Below are positions 9,165-18,288 of a stretch of 64,000 nt of DNA, piece after piece. The notes under the pieces are model-generated. The model made no database searches, was not told where the DNA came from, and saw nothing but the letters and a program-made list of their open reading frames with translations. Position 1 is the first letter of the stretch, and each line of letters starts with the position of its first letter. The DNA comes from Akkermansiaceae bacterium (lineage in GTDB: Bacteria > Verrucomicrobiota > Verrucomicrobiia > Verrucomicrobiales > Akkermansiaceae), in contig CAJIZY010000003.1 in NCBI GenBank assembly GCA_905181965.1, positions 1-64,000 on the forward strand, given 5' to 3'. A program made the position numbers and the translations under genes.

Positions 9165-10370
9165 ATGAGCAAACAGGCTAGCGCTGTTCCCGACGCAACG
9201 GGTCACTATGGTCAATTTGGAGGATGTTTCGCTCCCGAAACACTCATGACCCCCCTAGATGACCTCGTGGCCGCCTACGAAGAGGCCAAGGCAGATCCTT
9301 CTTTTCAGGCTGAATTGGATGATCTCCTCCAAAATTACTGCGGCCGTCCAACCCCTCTTTACTTTGCGGAGCGTTGGACCGAGCGACTCGGGGGTGCCAA
9401 AATCTACCTCAAACGCGAGGATCTTCTCCACACCGGAGCTCACAAAATCAACAATGCGATCGGCCAGATTCTCTTAGCTAAGAGACTTGGTAAAAAGCGT
9501 ATTATCGCCGAAACCGGGGCTGGTCAACACGGAGTCGCCACCGCAACTGTATGCGCCCGCTTCGGAATGGAGTGCACTGTTTACATGGGCGAGGTCGATA
9601 TGGAGCGCCAAGCCCTTAACGTCACCCGAATGAGGTTGATGGGTGCCAAGGTTGTTCCTGTCACGGCCGGGCAAGCGACCCTTAAAGAAGCTGTCAATGA
9701 ATCGATGCGCGACTGGGTAGCCACCGTCGATAATACCCACTACATCCTAGGTTCCGCTTTAGGACCCCATCCTTTTCCCATGATGGTGCGCGATTTTCAC
9801 CGTGTCATTGGCCTCGAAGCACGCGAACAAGTTCTCCAAAAAGAAGGTCGCCTTCCTGACCTTCTCGTTGCTTGCGTCGGCGGAGGCTCAAATGCCATGG
9901 GGCTATTCCATCCCTTTGTCGATGATCAAGACACCCGGATGGTTGGAGTGGAAGCCGGTGGTGAAGGAATTAAACCAGAGAAGCATGCCGCCAGATTTCA
10001 AGGTGGCAAATTGGGCGTTCTTCAGGGTTCCAAAACCTGGCTCCTTGCCAACGATGACGGTCAAATCCAGCTTACCCACTCCGTCAGCGCCGGCCTTGAT
10101 TACGCCGCCGTCGGCCCTGAACACGCCTACCTCCAAGATATCGGGCGCGCCGAATACACCTATGCAACTGACGACGAGGCGTTAGCCGCTTTTCGAGATT
10201 TGGCTCATACTGAAGGAATCATTCCCGCCCTCGAATCTTCCCACGCCATGGCTTACGTTTCAAAAGTCGCGGGCTCCATGCGCAAGGAAGATATCATTAT
10301 TGCGAACCTTTCTGGACGTGGTGACAAGGACGTCGAGCAGGCCTCCAAATACCTTCTCGGCGACGAATGA
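9165..10370 (+). CDS. trpB: Tryptophan synthase beta chain
   Basis: PLP enzyme that joins indole and L-serine to make tryptophan, working with TrpA. 401 residues, full length. The PLP lysine is K94 in HTGAHKINN, the glycine-rich phosphate loop is GGGSNAMG near 240, and the indole-channel motif AETGAGQHG is present. This is the TrpB1 type. Starts at the ATG at 9165 (MSKQASAV); the GHYGQFGG segment at residues 13-20 confirms the N-terminus. trpA is not in the window, so the pathway genes are dispersed or lie elsewhere. It converges with a small membrane-protein gene whose stop is two bases away. Confidence 0.97.
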   Translation: MSKQASAVPDATGHYGQFGGCFAPETLMTPLDDLVAAYEEAKADPSFQAELDDLLQNYCGRPTPLYFAERWTERLGGAKIYLKREDLLHTGAHKINNAIGQILLAKRLGKKRIIAETGAGQHGVATATVCARFGMECTVYMGEVDMERQALNVTRMRLMGAKVVPVTAGQATLKEAVNESMRDWVATVDNTHYILGSALGPHPFPMMVRDFHRVIGLEAREQVLQKEGRLPDLLVACVGGGSNAMGLFHPFVDDQDTRMVGVEAGGEGIKPEKHAARFQGGKLGVLQGSKTWLLANDDGQIQLTHSVSAGLDYAAVGPEHAYLQDIGRAEYTYATDDEALAAFRDLAHTEGIIPALESSHAMAYVSKVAGSMRKEDIIIANLSGRGDKDVEQASKYLLGDE

Positions 10371-10371
10371 A

Positions 10372-10602
10372 TCAGTCCCTCCACCAATCGGCGTCTTTCT
10401 CCCAAGGCTGACTCGATTCTTCATCGGGACCGGCTGGCTCGCTTTCCAGCCCTGTCGGAGCCTCATCGTCCTTCAATAAGTCAGCCAACTCATCTTTTTT
10501 CCCGGCGTTCCGCATCATAGAAAAGAGAATTGTCGTCAAAGTACCCGCCGCAATAAGCAGCACGAGCAACATACAAACTGCGAGTGTGTCCTCCGCTGAC
10601 AT
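10372..10602 (-). CDS. Small single-span membrane protein, unknown
   Basis: 76 residues. A hydrophobic segment at residues 8-27 (AVCMLLVLLIAAGTLTTILF) is followed by a short basic stretch (NAGKKDE) and an acidic tail ending WEKDADWWRD. This suggests one membrane helix with a cytoplasmic acidic tail. It does not match a family I know. It is convergent with trpB and separated from it by one base. Its codon pattern and clear membrane topology argue for a real gene, but there is no independent support. Confidence 0.55.
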   Translation of the reverse strand: MSAEDTLAVCMLLVLLIAAGTLTTILFSMMRNAGKKDELADLLKDDEAPTGLESEPAGPDEESSQPWEKDADWWRD

Positions 10603-10760
10603 ATCTGGAGGTTAGCACAACATTTCTCGGGAGAAACCGGCAATTAGGCCCATTTTAGCGCGAACCGGCCAGTCCTGGCGCCTTTTGAATTAGCGAAAGC
10701 CCCGCGAATATTTGATTTCAAACATTTCCATCATCTTTTTCGAAAAACCTCCACGATGGG

Positions 10761-10788
10761 TTGACAAGCGGTTTTCGCCAGCTAGTCT
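10761..10788 (+). promoter_or_regulatory. Candidate sigma-70-type promoter for rpmH
   Basis: A perfect TTGACA at 10761-10766 is followed after 16 bases by TAGTCT at 10783-10788, a weak -10 element. It lies 60 bases upstream of the rpmH start, a sensible place for the promoter of this highly expressed cluster. The -10 match is poor, so the assignment is tentative. Confidence 0.4.
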
Positions 10789-10847
10789 CCGCCTCCCCGC
10801 TCCTCGTAGCTGGATTTTTTTAAAAAACTCACCTTTTTTCTACGGCC

Positions 10848-11033
10848 ATGAAAATGACATATCAGCCTTCCAAGCGCACCCGCAAGAAGCAACACGGTTT
10901 CCGTGCTCGCATGGCTACCAAAGCGGGACGTGGCATCCTCAAGAGCCGTCGCCGTAAAGGTCGGAAGCGCCTTCTTCCGAAGGGTGCCGAGATTCACTTC
11001 AAGCGCCACACGGTGCAGAACAATACCAAGTAA
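10848..11033 (+). CDS. rpmH: Ribosomal protein bL34 with a C-terminal extension
   Basis: Small very basic large-subunit protein. The start [18 protein letters not shown] and the core [21 protein letters not shown] match bL34. At 61 residues it is about 15 longer than the usual 44-46, because of a tail [15 protein letters not shown] after the normal end. It heads the conserved order rpmH, rnpA, yidD, yidC. A hairpin terminator follows directly, so rpmH may also be made as a short separate transcript. Confidence 0.95.
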   Translation: MKMTYQPSKRTRKKQHGFRARMATKAGRGILKSRRRKGRKRLLPKGAEIHFKRHTVQNNTK

Positions 11034-11039
11034 TCAGCT

Positions 11040-11079
11040 GGCCGCCTTCGAGTTTTCCTCAGGCGGCCTTCTTTTTTTC
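11040..11079 (+). terminator. Intrinsic terminator between rpmH and rnpA
   Basis: A 7-bp GC stem, ggccgcc at 11040-11046 paired with ggcggcc at 11062-11068, with a 15-base loop, is followed by ttctttttttc. This is a standard rho-independent terminator or attenuator that would make rpmH mRNA more abundant than rnpA-yidC mRNA. Confidence 0.8.
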
Positions 11080-11096
11080 AGCGTGCCGTCGCAGCT

Positions 11097-11462
11097 ATGG
11101 AACTTTCCCGCAAGCGACGCATGCTCGACTGGAGCGAGTTTCGGACTGTGCGCACCCAAGGACGATCAGCCGCCGGACGCTTTCTTGTCATTGGGAAACT
11201 TGAAGGTGAAGCGACTCTGGACCGCCAGTTTGGGCTCATCACTTCCAAAAAAGCAGGAAAAGCCGTCACCCGGAATCTTCTCAGGCGCAGATTTCGCGAA
11301 ATCATCCGAAAGCATGGCGATAATCTCCACCAAAACGTCATGCTTGTCACCATCGCCCGCTGGCGCGCCTCCCAAGCCACCTTCCAACAACTTGAAGCCG
11401 ATTGGATCAAAACCGCCAAAAGACTCAAAATTTGGCACGAACAACCCATCGATCCCTCATGA
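11097..11462 (+). CDS. rnpA: Ribonuclease P protein component
   Basis: Basic protein cofactor that, with RNase P RNA, removes the 5' leader of pre-tRNAs. 121 residues. The family signature is the arginine-rich helix KAVTRNLLRRRFREIIRKH around residues 54-72, after a FGLITSKKAGKAV strand. The N-terminus starts with the usual pattern of basic residues then an RxxEFxxVxxxGR-like segment (DWSEFRTVRTQGRS). The stop overlaps the yidD start (ATGA at 11459-11462). The RNase P RNA gene is not in this window. Confidence 0.95.
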   Translation: MELSRKRRMLDWSEFRTVRTQGRSAAGRFLVIGKLEGEATLDRQFGLITSKKAGKAVTRNLLRRRFREIIRKHGDNLHQNVMLVTIARWRASQATFQQLEADWIKTAKRLKIWHEQPIDPS

Positions 11463-11737
11463 AATCTCTCATTCGACTGATCATTCGGGCCTACCAGATC
11501 TTTATCCGCCCGGTGCTGCATACTGTCGGCGGACCCAATGCCGGGTGCCGTTACACCCCTTCCTGCTCTCACTATTTTCTCGAAGCCGTCGAATCCTATG
11601 GCTCGCTCAAAGGCACCTACCTTGGGATTCGTCGGATTTTACGCTGTCATCCTTGGGGTGGCTGCGGTTATGACCCCGTTTCATCAACCGGAGGCTCTCA
11701 AGTCTCCTCTAAAAAATCTCCCACAACCCACAACTGA
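11459..11737 (+). CDS. yidD: Membrane protein insertion efficiency factor YidD
   Basis: 92 residues. Small membrane-associated partner of YidC. Diagnostic pattern: an amphipathic N-terminal helix (LIRLIIRAYQIFIRP), then CRYTPSCSHYFLEAVE and RRILRCHPWGGCGYDPV with the conserved cysteines. The frame is open further upstream, but the ATG at 11459 gives the family N-terminus and the typical overlap with rnpA. Two bases separate it from yidC. Confidence 0.95.
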   Translation: MKSLIRLIIRAYQIFIRPVLHTVGGPNAGCRYTPSCSHYFLEAVESYGSLKGTYLGIRRILRCHPWGGCGYDPVSSTGGSQVSSKKSPTTHN

Positions 11738-11739
11738 TC

Positions 11740-13593
11740 ATGGATCGAAAAGCTTGGATCGTCATCTCAATCTGCGCCATTTTACTGGCCCTTAATCTTT
11801 ATTACTCAGGCGAAAACGCAAAAATACAGCGGGAAGCTATGCTCGCAGAGCAGGCAGAAAAAGAGGAACAGGACGCCCAAAAAACTCCTGCCGAAAAAAC
11901 CCCTTCCGTCACCGTCAAACCCCGCCCCATTCCTGAAGACATCGGAACCGAAGAAAGCCACGAGATTGCAACTCCATTCAGCGTCTTCACCCTTTCGAAC
12001 CTCGAAGGCGGAATCGTTCAAAATAAGTTCCTCGAAGAAAAGGCGTTCTCTGGGGACGGGCTGATCACGATGAACGACCTCGGGCTTAATCGTATCGGCG
12101 CCATCACTAAGATCTCAGGAGAAAGCTTAGAGAAAGGTTACTACGAACCAGACGAAAGTAGTAAATCTGAAACCTCGATTACCTACAAAGGCCCTCTTTC
12201 CAACAACCTGATCGCACAGAAAACTTGGACGGTCGTCGAAGAAGAGTCCGCCGGAAGCCCGTATCGTCTGCAGTTTAAGCTGGTTCTTGAGAACACAACC
12301 AACGGCGAGATTTCGCTCAAAGACGTTGCGATCTTTAACGGTTCAGCTGCCCCTACATACGAAGACGAACGCCCCAACTACCTCAACTTCTTCTGGAACG
12401 AAAATGGTAATTACGATTCCGAAACAACGGGTTACTTCAGTAAATTCTTTGGAGCAGACCCCACCGAGTTTCGAACAAATTTCGAGCAAAACCTACTCTT
12501 TACCGGAGTAGAAAACCAATTCTTTGCGACCATCATCACCCCGGAAAAACCCTATCCTGCGACCTTCCGTGCCATCCCGGTAGATGTCGATCTTCCTGAG
12601 TCCCGGGGAAATAAAAGGGTCAAAGCTTTCAACACTTACCTTGCACTTCCCAACGAAGCGATCCCTGCCGGACAAAGTCGCGAATACATCTTCGATGTCT
12701 TCATGGGACCAAAAAATAACGCCCTGATTCGTAGCCTCGATGGAGATAAAGGAGACGTCATGGACTACGGCCTTTTCGGATGGATCAGCCGACCACTCAA
12801 TTGGACACTCAACAAGCTATCCAATCTCTTCGGCGGGCAAGACAATGACTGGTCTTGGGGTTGGGCCATTGTCGTTCTCACGCTCATTATCCGAACCTTT
12901 ATGTGGCCGCTCCACGCCAAGTCGACTCGGACCATGAAGCGGATGTCCAAGCTCCAACCTAAGATCGCGGCACTCAAAGAAAAGTATCCTGACGATCCCA
13001 ATAAAGTGAACCAGGAGATGATGAAGCTCTACCGGCAGTTTGGGGTTAACCCAATGGGCGGGTGTCTTCCCATGCTAGTGCAGATCCCCATCTTCTTCGG
13101 GTTTTACAATATGCTTCAATATGCCGTTGAGCTTCGTAACCAGCCCTTTCTCGGCTGGGTGAAAGACCTTTCGCAGCCAGACACGGTCACCTACATCATG
13201 GGGCTGCCTCTTAATATTCTCCCTATCTTGATGGCTGTCACAATGGTTATTCAAATGCAGATCACCCCAAAGACCGGTGATAAGATGCAGCAGCGCATCT
13301 TCATGCTAATGCCGCTTATTTTCTTCTTTTTCTGTTACAACTTCGCATCCGCCCTCGCCCTTTATTGGACCACTCAAAACATCTTCTCGATCGGCCAAAC
13401 TTGGCTCATGCAAAAGATGCCAGAGCCCGAATTGAAAGCCTCGAAAAAAGCAGGCAAAAAAAGCTGGGCCCAGAAACTCGCTGAAAAAGCTGAGGAAGCT
13501 AAAAAGCAACAGAAAAAAGGAGGCCGAGGACAAAGACCTGGCCAAAAACAAGCTAAGCCGAAGAAACCTCGCGCGCCCAAGACTGGAGGATAA
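11740..13593 (+). CDS. yidC: Membrane protein insertase YidC
   Basis: Inserts and folds inner-membrane proteins, alone or with Sec. 617 residues, Gram-negative type: first membrane helix at residues 5-24, a periplasmic beta-sandwich domain (~50-340), then five helices (from ~370) with the QIPIFFGFYNML and conserved NPMGGCLPML motifs. The last ~50 residues are a lysine-, glycine- and proline-rich tail (KKGGRGQRPGQKQAKPKKP) that probably lies in the cytoplasm near the ribosome; long basic tails occur in several YidC lineages and help ribosome binding. Followed by a terminator at 13631. Confidence 0.97.
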   Translation: MDRKAWIVISICAILLALNLYYSGENAKIQREAMLAEQAEKEEQDAQKTPAEKTPSVTVKPRPIPEDIGTEESHEIATPFSVFTLSNLEGGIVQNKFLEEKAFSGDGLITMNDLGLNRIGAITKISGESLEKGYYEPDESSKSETSITYKGPLSNNLIAQKTWTVVEEESAGSPYRLQFKLVLENTTNGEISLKDVAIFNGSAAPTYEDERPNYLNFFWNENGNYDSETTGYFSKFFGADPTEFRTNFEQNLLFTGVENQFFATIITPEKPYPATFRAIPVDVDLPESRGNKRVKAFNTYLALPNEAIPAGQSREYIFDVFMGPKNNALIRSLDGDKGDVMDYGLFGWISRPLNWTLNKLSNLFGGQDNDWSWGWAIVVLTLIIRTFMWPLHAKSTRTMKRMSKLQPKIAALKEKYPDDPNKVNQEMMKLYRQFGVNPMGGCLPMLVQIPIFFGFYNMLQYAVELRNQPFLGWVKDLSQPDTVTYIMGLPLNILPILMAVTMVIQMQITPKTGDKMQQRIFMLMPLIFFFFCYNFASALALYWTTQNIFSIGQTWLMQKMPEPELKASKKAGKKSWAQKLAEKAEEAKKQQKKGGRGQRPGQKQAKPKKPRAPKTGG

Positions 13594-13630
13594 GGCCAAA
13601 CATTCATTCCAACCAGAATCAGTCAGAACT

Positions 13631-13666
13631 GGACCGTGGGAATTCTCACGGTCCTTTCTTGTTTTT
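13631..13666 (+). terminator. Intrinsic terminator after yidC
   Basis: An 8-bp stem, ggaccgtg at 13631-13638 paired with cacggtcc at 13647-13654, with an 8-base loop, is followed by tttcttgttttt. It lies 38 bases after the yidC stop and closes the rpmH-yidC cluster. Confidence 0.85.
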
Positions 13667-13825
13667 GACCAGACTCGCCCGTTCCAAATGGCTACCGCTA
13701 AACAACCTCTCGTCCGCAATAGGCCAAATTCAGGCTTCCATCTCACCCATTAATTGCGCCCATAAGGCTCCTGCAAAACGAAACTATCGCTTGGACAAAT
13801 TTCGGAGGCGTGTTTAGTTCAATTT

Positions 13826-13845
13826 TCCAACAATGAAGTGTTGGA
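13826..13845. promoter_or_regulatory. Operator-like inverted repeat upstream of the 13871 gene
   Basis: Perfect 7-bp arms tccaaca (13826-13832) and tgttgga (13839-13845) with a 6-base spacer, centred about 35 bases before the start codon. The position fits a repressor site or a hairpin in the mRNA leader. There is no T-run after it, so it is not a terminator. Confidence 0.35.
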
Positions 13846-13870
13846 GACCATAAAACAGCCCTCTCCGTCT

Positions 13871-14797
13871 ATGAAATGTATTGCTTTGCTTTTTTGTTCG
13901 TTACTCCTTCCTGCCAACGGGCAGGAGAAACCGCTCTCCGAACTTGATCGTGAACTTCTTCTCGAAAAGCTTAAGGAAGTCCAAGGCACCTCCGATAGCA
14001 CAGTCAAAGGTCGATATGGGGTTGCTCTTTCAGCTTTCCGAAAAGCCCGTGAAAGTTCAGCTGCAGCACATGAACTCTATCTCAACTGCATCGAAAAAGT
14101 CCGATTTGAAGATCAACTACGGAAGGCCAGTGAATTTCGTGATTGGAAAAAGCGCCACAAGGAACGCGGCGATAGTCCTGCTTTTCGTCTCGCGCTCCGG
14201 CATCAACTTAATTGGCTTGTGCTGACCCTCGAGGCAGCACAAGTAGACGACATTTCTGTTCTCTCAACCAGGGGAGTTGGTGTTCTAGAATCAATCATTC
14301 GCGACGCCGAAGACCTCAAGGGCCAAGACCAGCTTCTCCGAAGTGATCCCTTGAGTAGTATATTCGCTGATGCCTACTCGGTCGGCACTATCGAGATTGA
14401 TACTTGGCCGAAATCTCCACTCGATATAGCCGATCTCTATGAGAACGTTATCCTCCCCCCCCTGCGAACTCCTAAAACACTCGACTCCCTTCGTAAGGCG
14501 TGGCTCAAGCGGGTTGAACACGAAGGAAACCTGCTTGAGAAATGGACCAGCGAAGCGAGCGGTGATCGTGATCGCAAACCAGCCTTCGAAAAATGGCTCA
14601 TTGAAGAGCGTCCAAAATTAACTTGGGCTATGGAAGTCGATCTTTTTGAGGCCGGCGATCAACGCGGAGGGGCTCTCAGGATGCTCGAGCACTTGAAGAA
14701 GCACCTTACTCATAAATCCGCCCCCAAGTGGATCGCTCAGTTTACGACTCTTGTCGAAGGCGGGACTCCTGAGGGAGAGACACAAGAGAGTGAATAA
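13871..14797 (+). CDS. Secreted helical protein of unknown function
   Basis: The start at 13871 gives a clean signal peptide (MKCIALLFCSLLLPANG, cut before QEKPLSEL); an ATG eleven codons earlier gives a worse N-terminus. The mature part (~290 residues) is rich in charged helices with no cysteine clusters or recognised motif; a segment near residues 180-210 (IDTWPKSPLDIADLYENVIL) looks like a conserved loop. I do not recognise the family. It seems monocistronic, with an inverted repeat just upstream of the start and about 200 bp before the next gene. Confidence 0.7.
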   Translation: MKCIALLFCSLLLPANGQEKPLSELDRELLLEKLKEVQGTSDSTVKGRYGVALSAFRKARESSAAAHELYLNCIEKVRFEDQLRKASEFRDWKKRHKERGDSPAFRLALRHQLNWLVLTLEAAQVDDISVLSTRGVGVLESIIRDAEDLKGQDQLLRSDPLSSIFADAYSVGTIEIDTWPKSPLDIADLYENVILPPLRTPKTLDSLRKAWLKRVEHEGNLLEKWTSEASGDRDRKPAFEKWLIEERPKLTWAMEVDLFEAGDQRGGALRMLEHLKKHLTHKSAPKWIAQFTTLVEGGTPEGETQESE

Positions 14798-14990
14798 CAC
14801 GGATCTTTAAGATTCTTCTTTGAATCGCTAAACACTTGCATGGCAAGTAGGCCATCTCCTCATGGACAAGGGGCTTCTTCCATTGACATCATTTTTTCAA
14901 AGAATCTCGGACTTACCTCAGAAGTATAGGGAACTTAGTGGTGCAACCATCATTGTCACAGTATGAACTTTTCGTTACGGTCTATCTGAG

Positions 14991-15662
14991 ATGGTTGAGT
15001 TGGAAGTTTTTATGAAGGAGTCACTCGAAGATTTCGCCCTGAGTCGATCCGAGAAAAAGAGCCTTAAAAACCACTTGTCGCGCATCGCAGGGAATCCCAT
15101 TGAACAAGCCAAAGCTCGACAGCTTGCTTTCAAATTGACGCAAGAAGCCATCAATGAATTCGGGAAAATCACCGCTCTCGACTGGCTTCAAGGATTCATC
15201 AAACTGCTCTACACGAAGGAAAATAAAACTAAGGCTTCCGCATTTTTTAGCCCGGGAGACGACTGCCTCCACCGGATCCGCCAACTGATTAGCGAAAGTC
15301 GCAGAGCCCTCGATATTTGCGTTTTCACCATTACAGACGACCGCATCGTACGACGGTTGGAAGAAGCCCAAGCACGCGGAGTAAAAATCAGAATCATCTC
15401 TGACAACGACAAATCGATGGATTCAGGCTCAGATCTCACCCATCTCTCCAAATCAGGAATCGACTGCCGACTCGACCGAACCGATGCCCACATGCACCAC
15501 AAGTTTGCCATTTCTGATCAAGACCTCCTCCTCACAGGGAGCTACAATTGGACTCGCGCGGCCGCCGCGGAAAACGACGAAAATATCGTAATTACCAATA
15601 ATCCACGACTCGTGAGGAGTTTTACTAGAAAGTTTGAGGAAATTTGGTCCAAGCTTGGTTAA
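14991..15662 (+). CDS. Phospholipase-D-like protein with a single HKD motif
   Basis: 223 residues. A helical N-terminal region (~1-80) precedes one PLD half-domain: a FFSPGDDC strand, then LDICVFTITDDRI, VKIRIISDND, and the catalytic HxKx4D at H169, K171, D176, followed by GSYNWT (GS at 183-184). One HKD per chain means it should act as a dimer, as in the Nuc nuclease and mitochondrial PLD6 group. Substrate could be nucleic acid or phospholipid. There is no signal peptide, so it is probably cytoplasmic. ATG at 15012 (MKESLED) is an alternative start. The 193 bp upstream show no clear motif. Confidence 0.85.
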   Translation: MVELEVFMKESLEDFALSRSEKKSLKNHLSRIAGNPIEQAKARQLAFKLTQEAINEFGKITALDWLQGFIKLLYTKENKTKASAFFSPGDDCLHRIRQLISESRRALDICVFTITDDRIVRRLEEAQARGVKIRIISDNDKSMDSGSDLTHLSKSGIDCRLDRTDAHMHHKFAISDQDLLLTGSYNWTRAAAAENDENIVITNNPRLVRSFTRKFEEIWSKLG

Positions 15663-15728
15663 CAATCACACAGCGAGAGTCCGTTTGTCTGCTTGCACAC
15701 TGAGGCTTGGCGGGTTTTCTTACTGCCG

Positions 15729-17357
15729 ATGAAACAAGCTTTCCTGACAGCTCTCGTTTGCTCCACTGTTTTCGCTCTGGGAGCACCCCTCAAAATTAAG
15801 GAGCTCCGGACCGAATCTGCAACCAATCCAATTGGAGTTTCAAATTCCCCAAGATTAAGCTGGAAACTTAATTCCAACGAACGGGGGAATTTCCAGAGCG
15901 CTTATGAAATCCTTGCCGCTACTAACCAAGAAAAACTTAATGACAAAACAGCTGATCTCTGGGCGACAAAAAAACAACAGGGAGCTGCCAAACTCCTAGT
16001 CTCGTGGCAGGGAAAACCCCTCAAAAACGGCCAAAAAGTCCATTGGAAAGTTCGTGTTTGGGACAAGCAAGATCAGCCTAGCGACTGGAGTAGCATTGCG
16101 ACCTTTGTTGTTGGAAAACAAGCGAAGCTTGTAAAACCCAATCGGATATCAGGCTTCGAAAGCAGCTCCGAAAAAATTAACAAACTTTACACCCAGAGTA
16201 TTACCAGTCTCGAAAAACGTCTTACCGCATTCACAGATGGTGATGTGACCGCCCTAGGGGATGGAAGTGCAGTCCATCGATCTGCCCGTGCATTTCTCTA
16301 TCACTTTGATTCCGTTCCTCACCTCACCGAATGGCTTCGCTTGATGGATTCTGGAATCACCAAGGACAATTTTTTCCCGATCCATCCCGGAGCTCAAACT
16401 ACCGCTCCAGTTTCATCTGACTCAGGAGTTCTTGTCACCCACCCGCTATGGTGGATGAGCGGAGATGCTCAACCAACTCGATCTCGTTGGGATGCTTATG
16501 AGGGTCATATCATTGCACGCGAGGCACAGGATACCCTTCTGAAGGGAACGAGATGGGGAGGAATTGCTGACTCGGAAAACGTGTCAGCTGAATTTATTGA
16601 TCTCTGCTATCTTGGATTCAGCTGCCGCTTGATTCTCGAACTCGCTTTGCCCGCGGTGCAGCCACAAAAAGCGATCCGCTTCCAAGTTTACGCATCTCGG
16701 ATACGCAAGAGCTTTGAACGCCAGTTCGTCAACACAGATGGCTCGTTAAAATCAACATCACAAACCGGCCATGTTCTGGCACTCCGGAGTGCCGTTCTGA
16801 ACCCCCAACAAAAAGCCAAAGTCCTCACCGATTTGATCGCCTTAGTCGCAAAAAACGGATCCAAAGTCGGCCCTACCGGAGCTCATTTTCTTCCAGGTGT
16901 CCTTTCATTAACAGGGAATCAAGATCTCGCACTCAAGACTCTGACGGATCTCAACGCAGAAGAACAAAAAACCTATGCCGAAAGTGGGGTCGCTGAATGG
17001 CTCATGGCTTTCGTAGCAGGCATCGACACGATCGCACCCGGATTTAATCAAGCAATCATTGCTCCCCGCATCCCTTCCGACGATTCTCTAACATGGGTGA
17101 AGGCCTACCATGATTCGCCGACTGGAAAAATTTCGGTTCACTGGCAAAAGCTTTCTTCCGACTCAGCGCTCGCAGCCGAGATCGTGATACCTGCTGGCAC
17201 TCTTTCGCGGGTTATTTTACCAATTAGAGAGAATCAAAAAATCACTGAAAGCGGAGATACAATTGCTGACGCAGAGGGGGTTGAGATCATTGAGAGAAAA
17301 GATGGAAAAGTCTCTCTTATCACCCAATCAGGAAAATACTCCTTCTTGATAAAGTAA
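15729..17357 (+). CDS. Secreted alpha-L-rhamnosidase-like protein, shortened and probably inactive
   Basis: The start at 15729 gives a signal peptide (MKQAFLTALVCSTVFALGA). Residues ~20-125 match the N-terminal beta-domain of bacterial GH78 rhamnosidases (ATNPIGVSNSPRLSWKL, QSAYEILAA, WKVRVWDK). The C-terminal third has GH78-like helices and the IAPGFNQAIIAPRIP element of the C-terminal beta-domain. The protein is 542 residues against the usual ~900-1000, and the catalytic-site motif CPQRDERLGWTGDAQ is missing; only a vague WWMSGDAQ remains. I infer a degenerate family member, perhaps sugar-binding. It may instead be a shortened active form; testing is needed to decide. Confidence 0.7.
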   Translation: MKQAFLTALVCSTVFALGAPLKIKELRTESATNPIGVSNSPRLSWKLNSNERGNFQSAYEILAATNQEKLNDKTADLWATKKQQGAAKLLVSWQGKPLKNGQKVHWKVRVWDKQDQPSDWSSIATFVVGKQAKLVKPNRISGFESSSEKINKLYTQSITSLEKRLTAFTDGDVTALGDGSAVHRSARAFLYHFDSVPHLTEWLRLMDSGITKDNFFPIHPGAQTTAPVSSDSGVLVTHPLWWMSGDAQPTRSRWDAYEGHIIAREAQDTLLKGTRWGGIADSENVSAEFIDLCYLGFSCRLILELALPAVQPQKAIRFQVYASRIRKSFERQFVNTDGSLKSTSQTGHVLALRSAVLNPQQKAKVLTDLIALVAKNGSKVGPTGAHFLPGVLSLTGNQDLALKTLTDLNAEEQKTYAESGVAEWLMAFVAGIDTIAPGFNQAIIAPRIPSDDSLTWVKAYHDSPTGKISVHWQKLSSDSALAAEIVIPAGTLSRVILPIRENQKITESGDTIADAEGVEIIERKDGKVSLITQSGKYSFLIK

Positions 17358-17407
17358 GGCAAAGATCCCTCGTTTCTTTTAACTCCACCAGCCGCTTCTC
17401 TGAAAAG

Positions 17408-17590
17408 CTATTGGTATTGCCACTCCATCGCCTTGAGCAAGCTACTACGAGGCTCACCCCAACGGCTATCGACTCCAAATGAACCGGGAAAACGCTGATT
17501 GGTCTCCCTCCGACCACCCCAACGGGGATCAACAGCACAACCCATCAAGAAAAACGTCAAAAAAATAATGAGCAAAACAATTGCCTTCAC
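17408..17590 (-). CDS. Small lipoprotein
   Basis: About 60 residues from a GTG at 17590 (an ATG at 17623 would add 11 residues before the signal). A hydrophobic signal (KAIVLLIIFLTFFLMG) ends in the lipobox LMGC, so the protein should be lipid-anchored. The mature part repeats a DPRWGG / DSRWGE element, which may be a short internal duplication. Unknown family. It lies downstream of rdgB on the same strand, about 48 bases away. Its length makes the call tentative. Confidence 0.5.
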   Translation of the reverse strand: MKAIVLLIIFLTFFLMGCAVDPRWGGRRETNQRFPGSFGVDSRWGEPRSSLLKAMEWQYQ

Positions 17591-17637
17591 GGCGCAAGCT
17601 TGCAAGTTGATGAACGATGTCAATCGATTTCACGGAG

Positions 17638-18211
17638 CTACCTCAACCAATCGACCACACCTTCGAGAGCACGAGATCGGTGACTCAAGCCATTTTTGAT
17701 CTCTTCCCCGAGCTCAGCGAAAGACCTTTCATAGCCTTCGGGAACAAACAAAGGATCATACCCAAAGCCACCCTCTCCCTGATTTCTTTGAAGAATATGC
17801 CCCTCCACCGCGCCTGAGAAATCAGCGAGAACATTTCCTCCTCGAGCTAGGACAATCACACATCGAAAGCGAGCGGTGCGTTCACTTTGCCCATCCATTT
17901 CACGAAGTAGTTTCTCATTATTCAGGGAATCATTCCCATCCTCCCCTGCATAGCGTGCGGAATAAACGCCCGGATCTCCACCCAACGAATCAACCTCTAA
18001 TCCAGAATCGTCTGAAATAGAAATCAATCCTGATTTCACTAATCGCTTGAGCCTTAAGAATAGCATTTTCAAGAAAAGTTGAGCCCGTTTCCTCGACCTC
18101 CGGGGGATCGGTCAGAACAGACAAATCCAAAACTTCAAAAGCGGAGAGAATGGCTCGAATCTCTTCGACTTTATGGGCATTCCTTGTCGCCACAATCAAT
18201 CGCTGTTTCAC
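17638..18211 (-). CDS. rdgB: XTP/dITP diphosphatase (RdgB/HAM1), split by a frameshift
   Basis: House-cleaning enzyme hydrolysing non-canonical purine NTPs. The N-terminal piece from ATG 18211 has IVATRNAHKVEEIRAIL and ETGSTFLENAILKAQA; the rest, in another frame from about 18030, has ISDDSGLEVDSLGGDPGVYSARYAG, then GFGYDPLFVPEG and the SHRSRAL end. The frame changes at the short A-run near 18035 (minus-strand sense). All catalytic motifs are present across the two frames, so a one- or two-base sequence error is the simplest explanation. A real null mutation is possible because the gene is not essential. Confidence 0.85.
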
Positions 18212-18288
18212 AGACTAAGACTAGCAGCCTCCAAAAATATTTCGACAAATTTGGAATAAAACCGACCATTGGAACGCCTAATACTATC

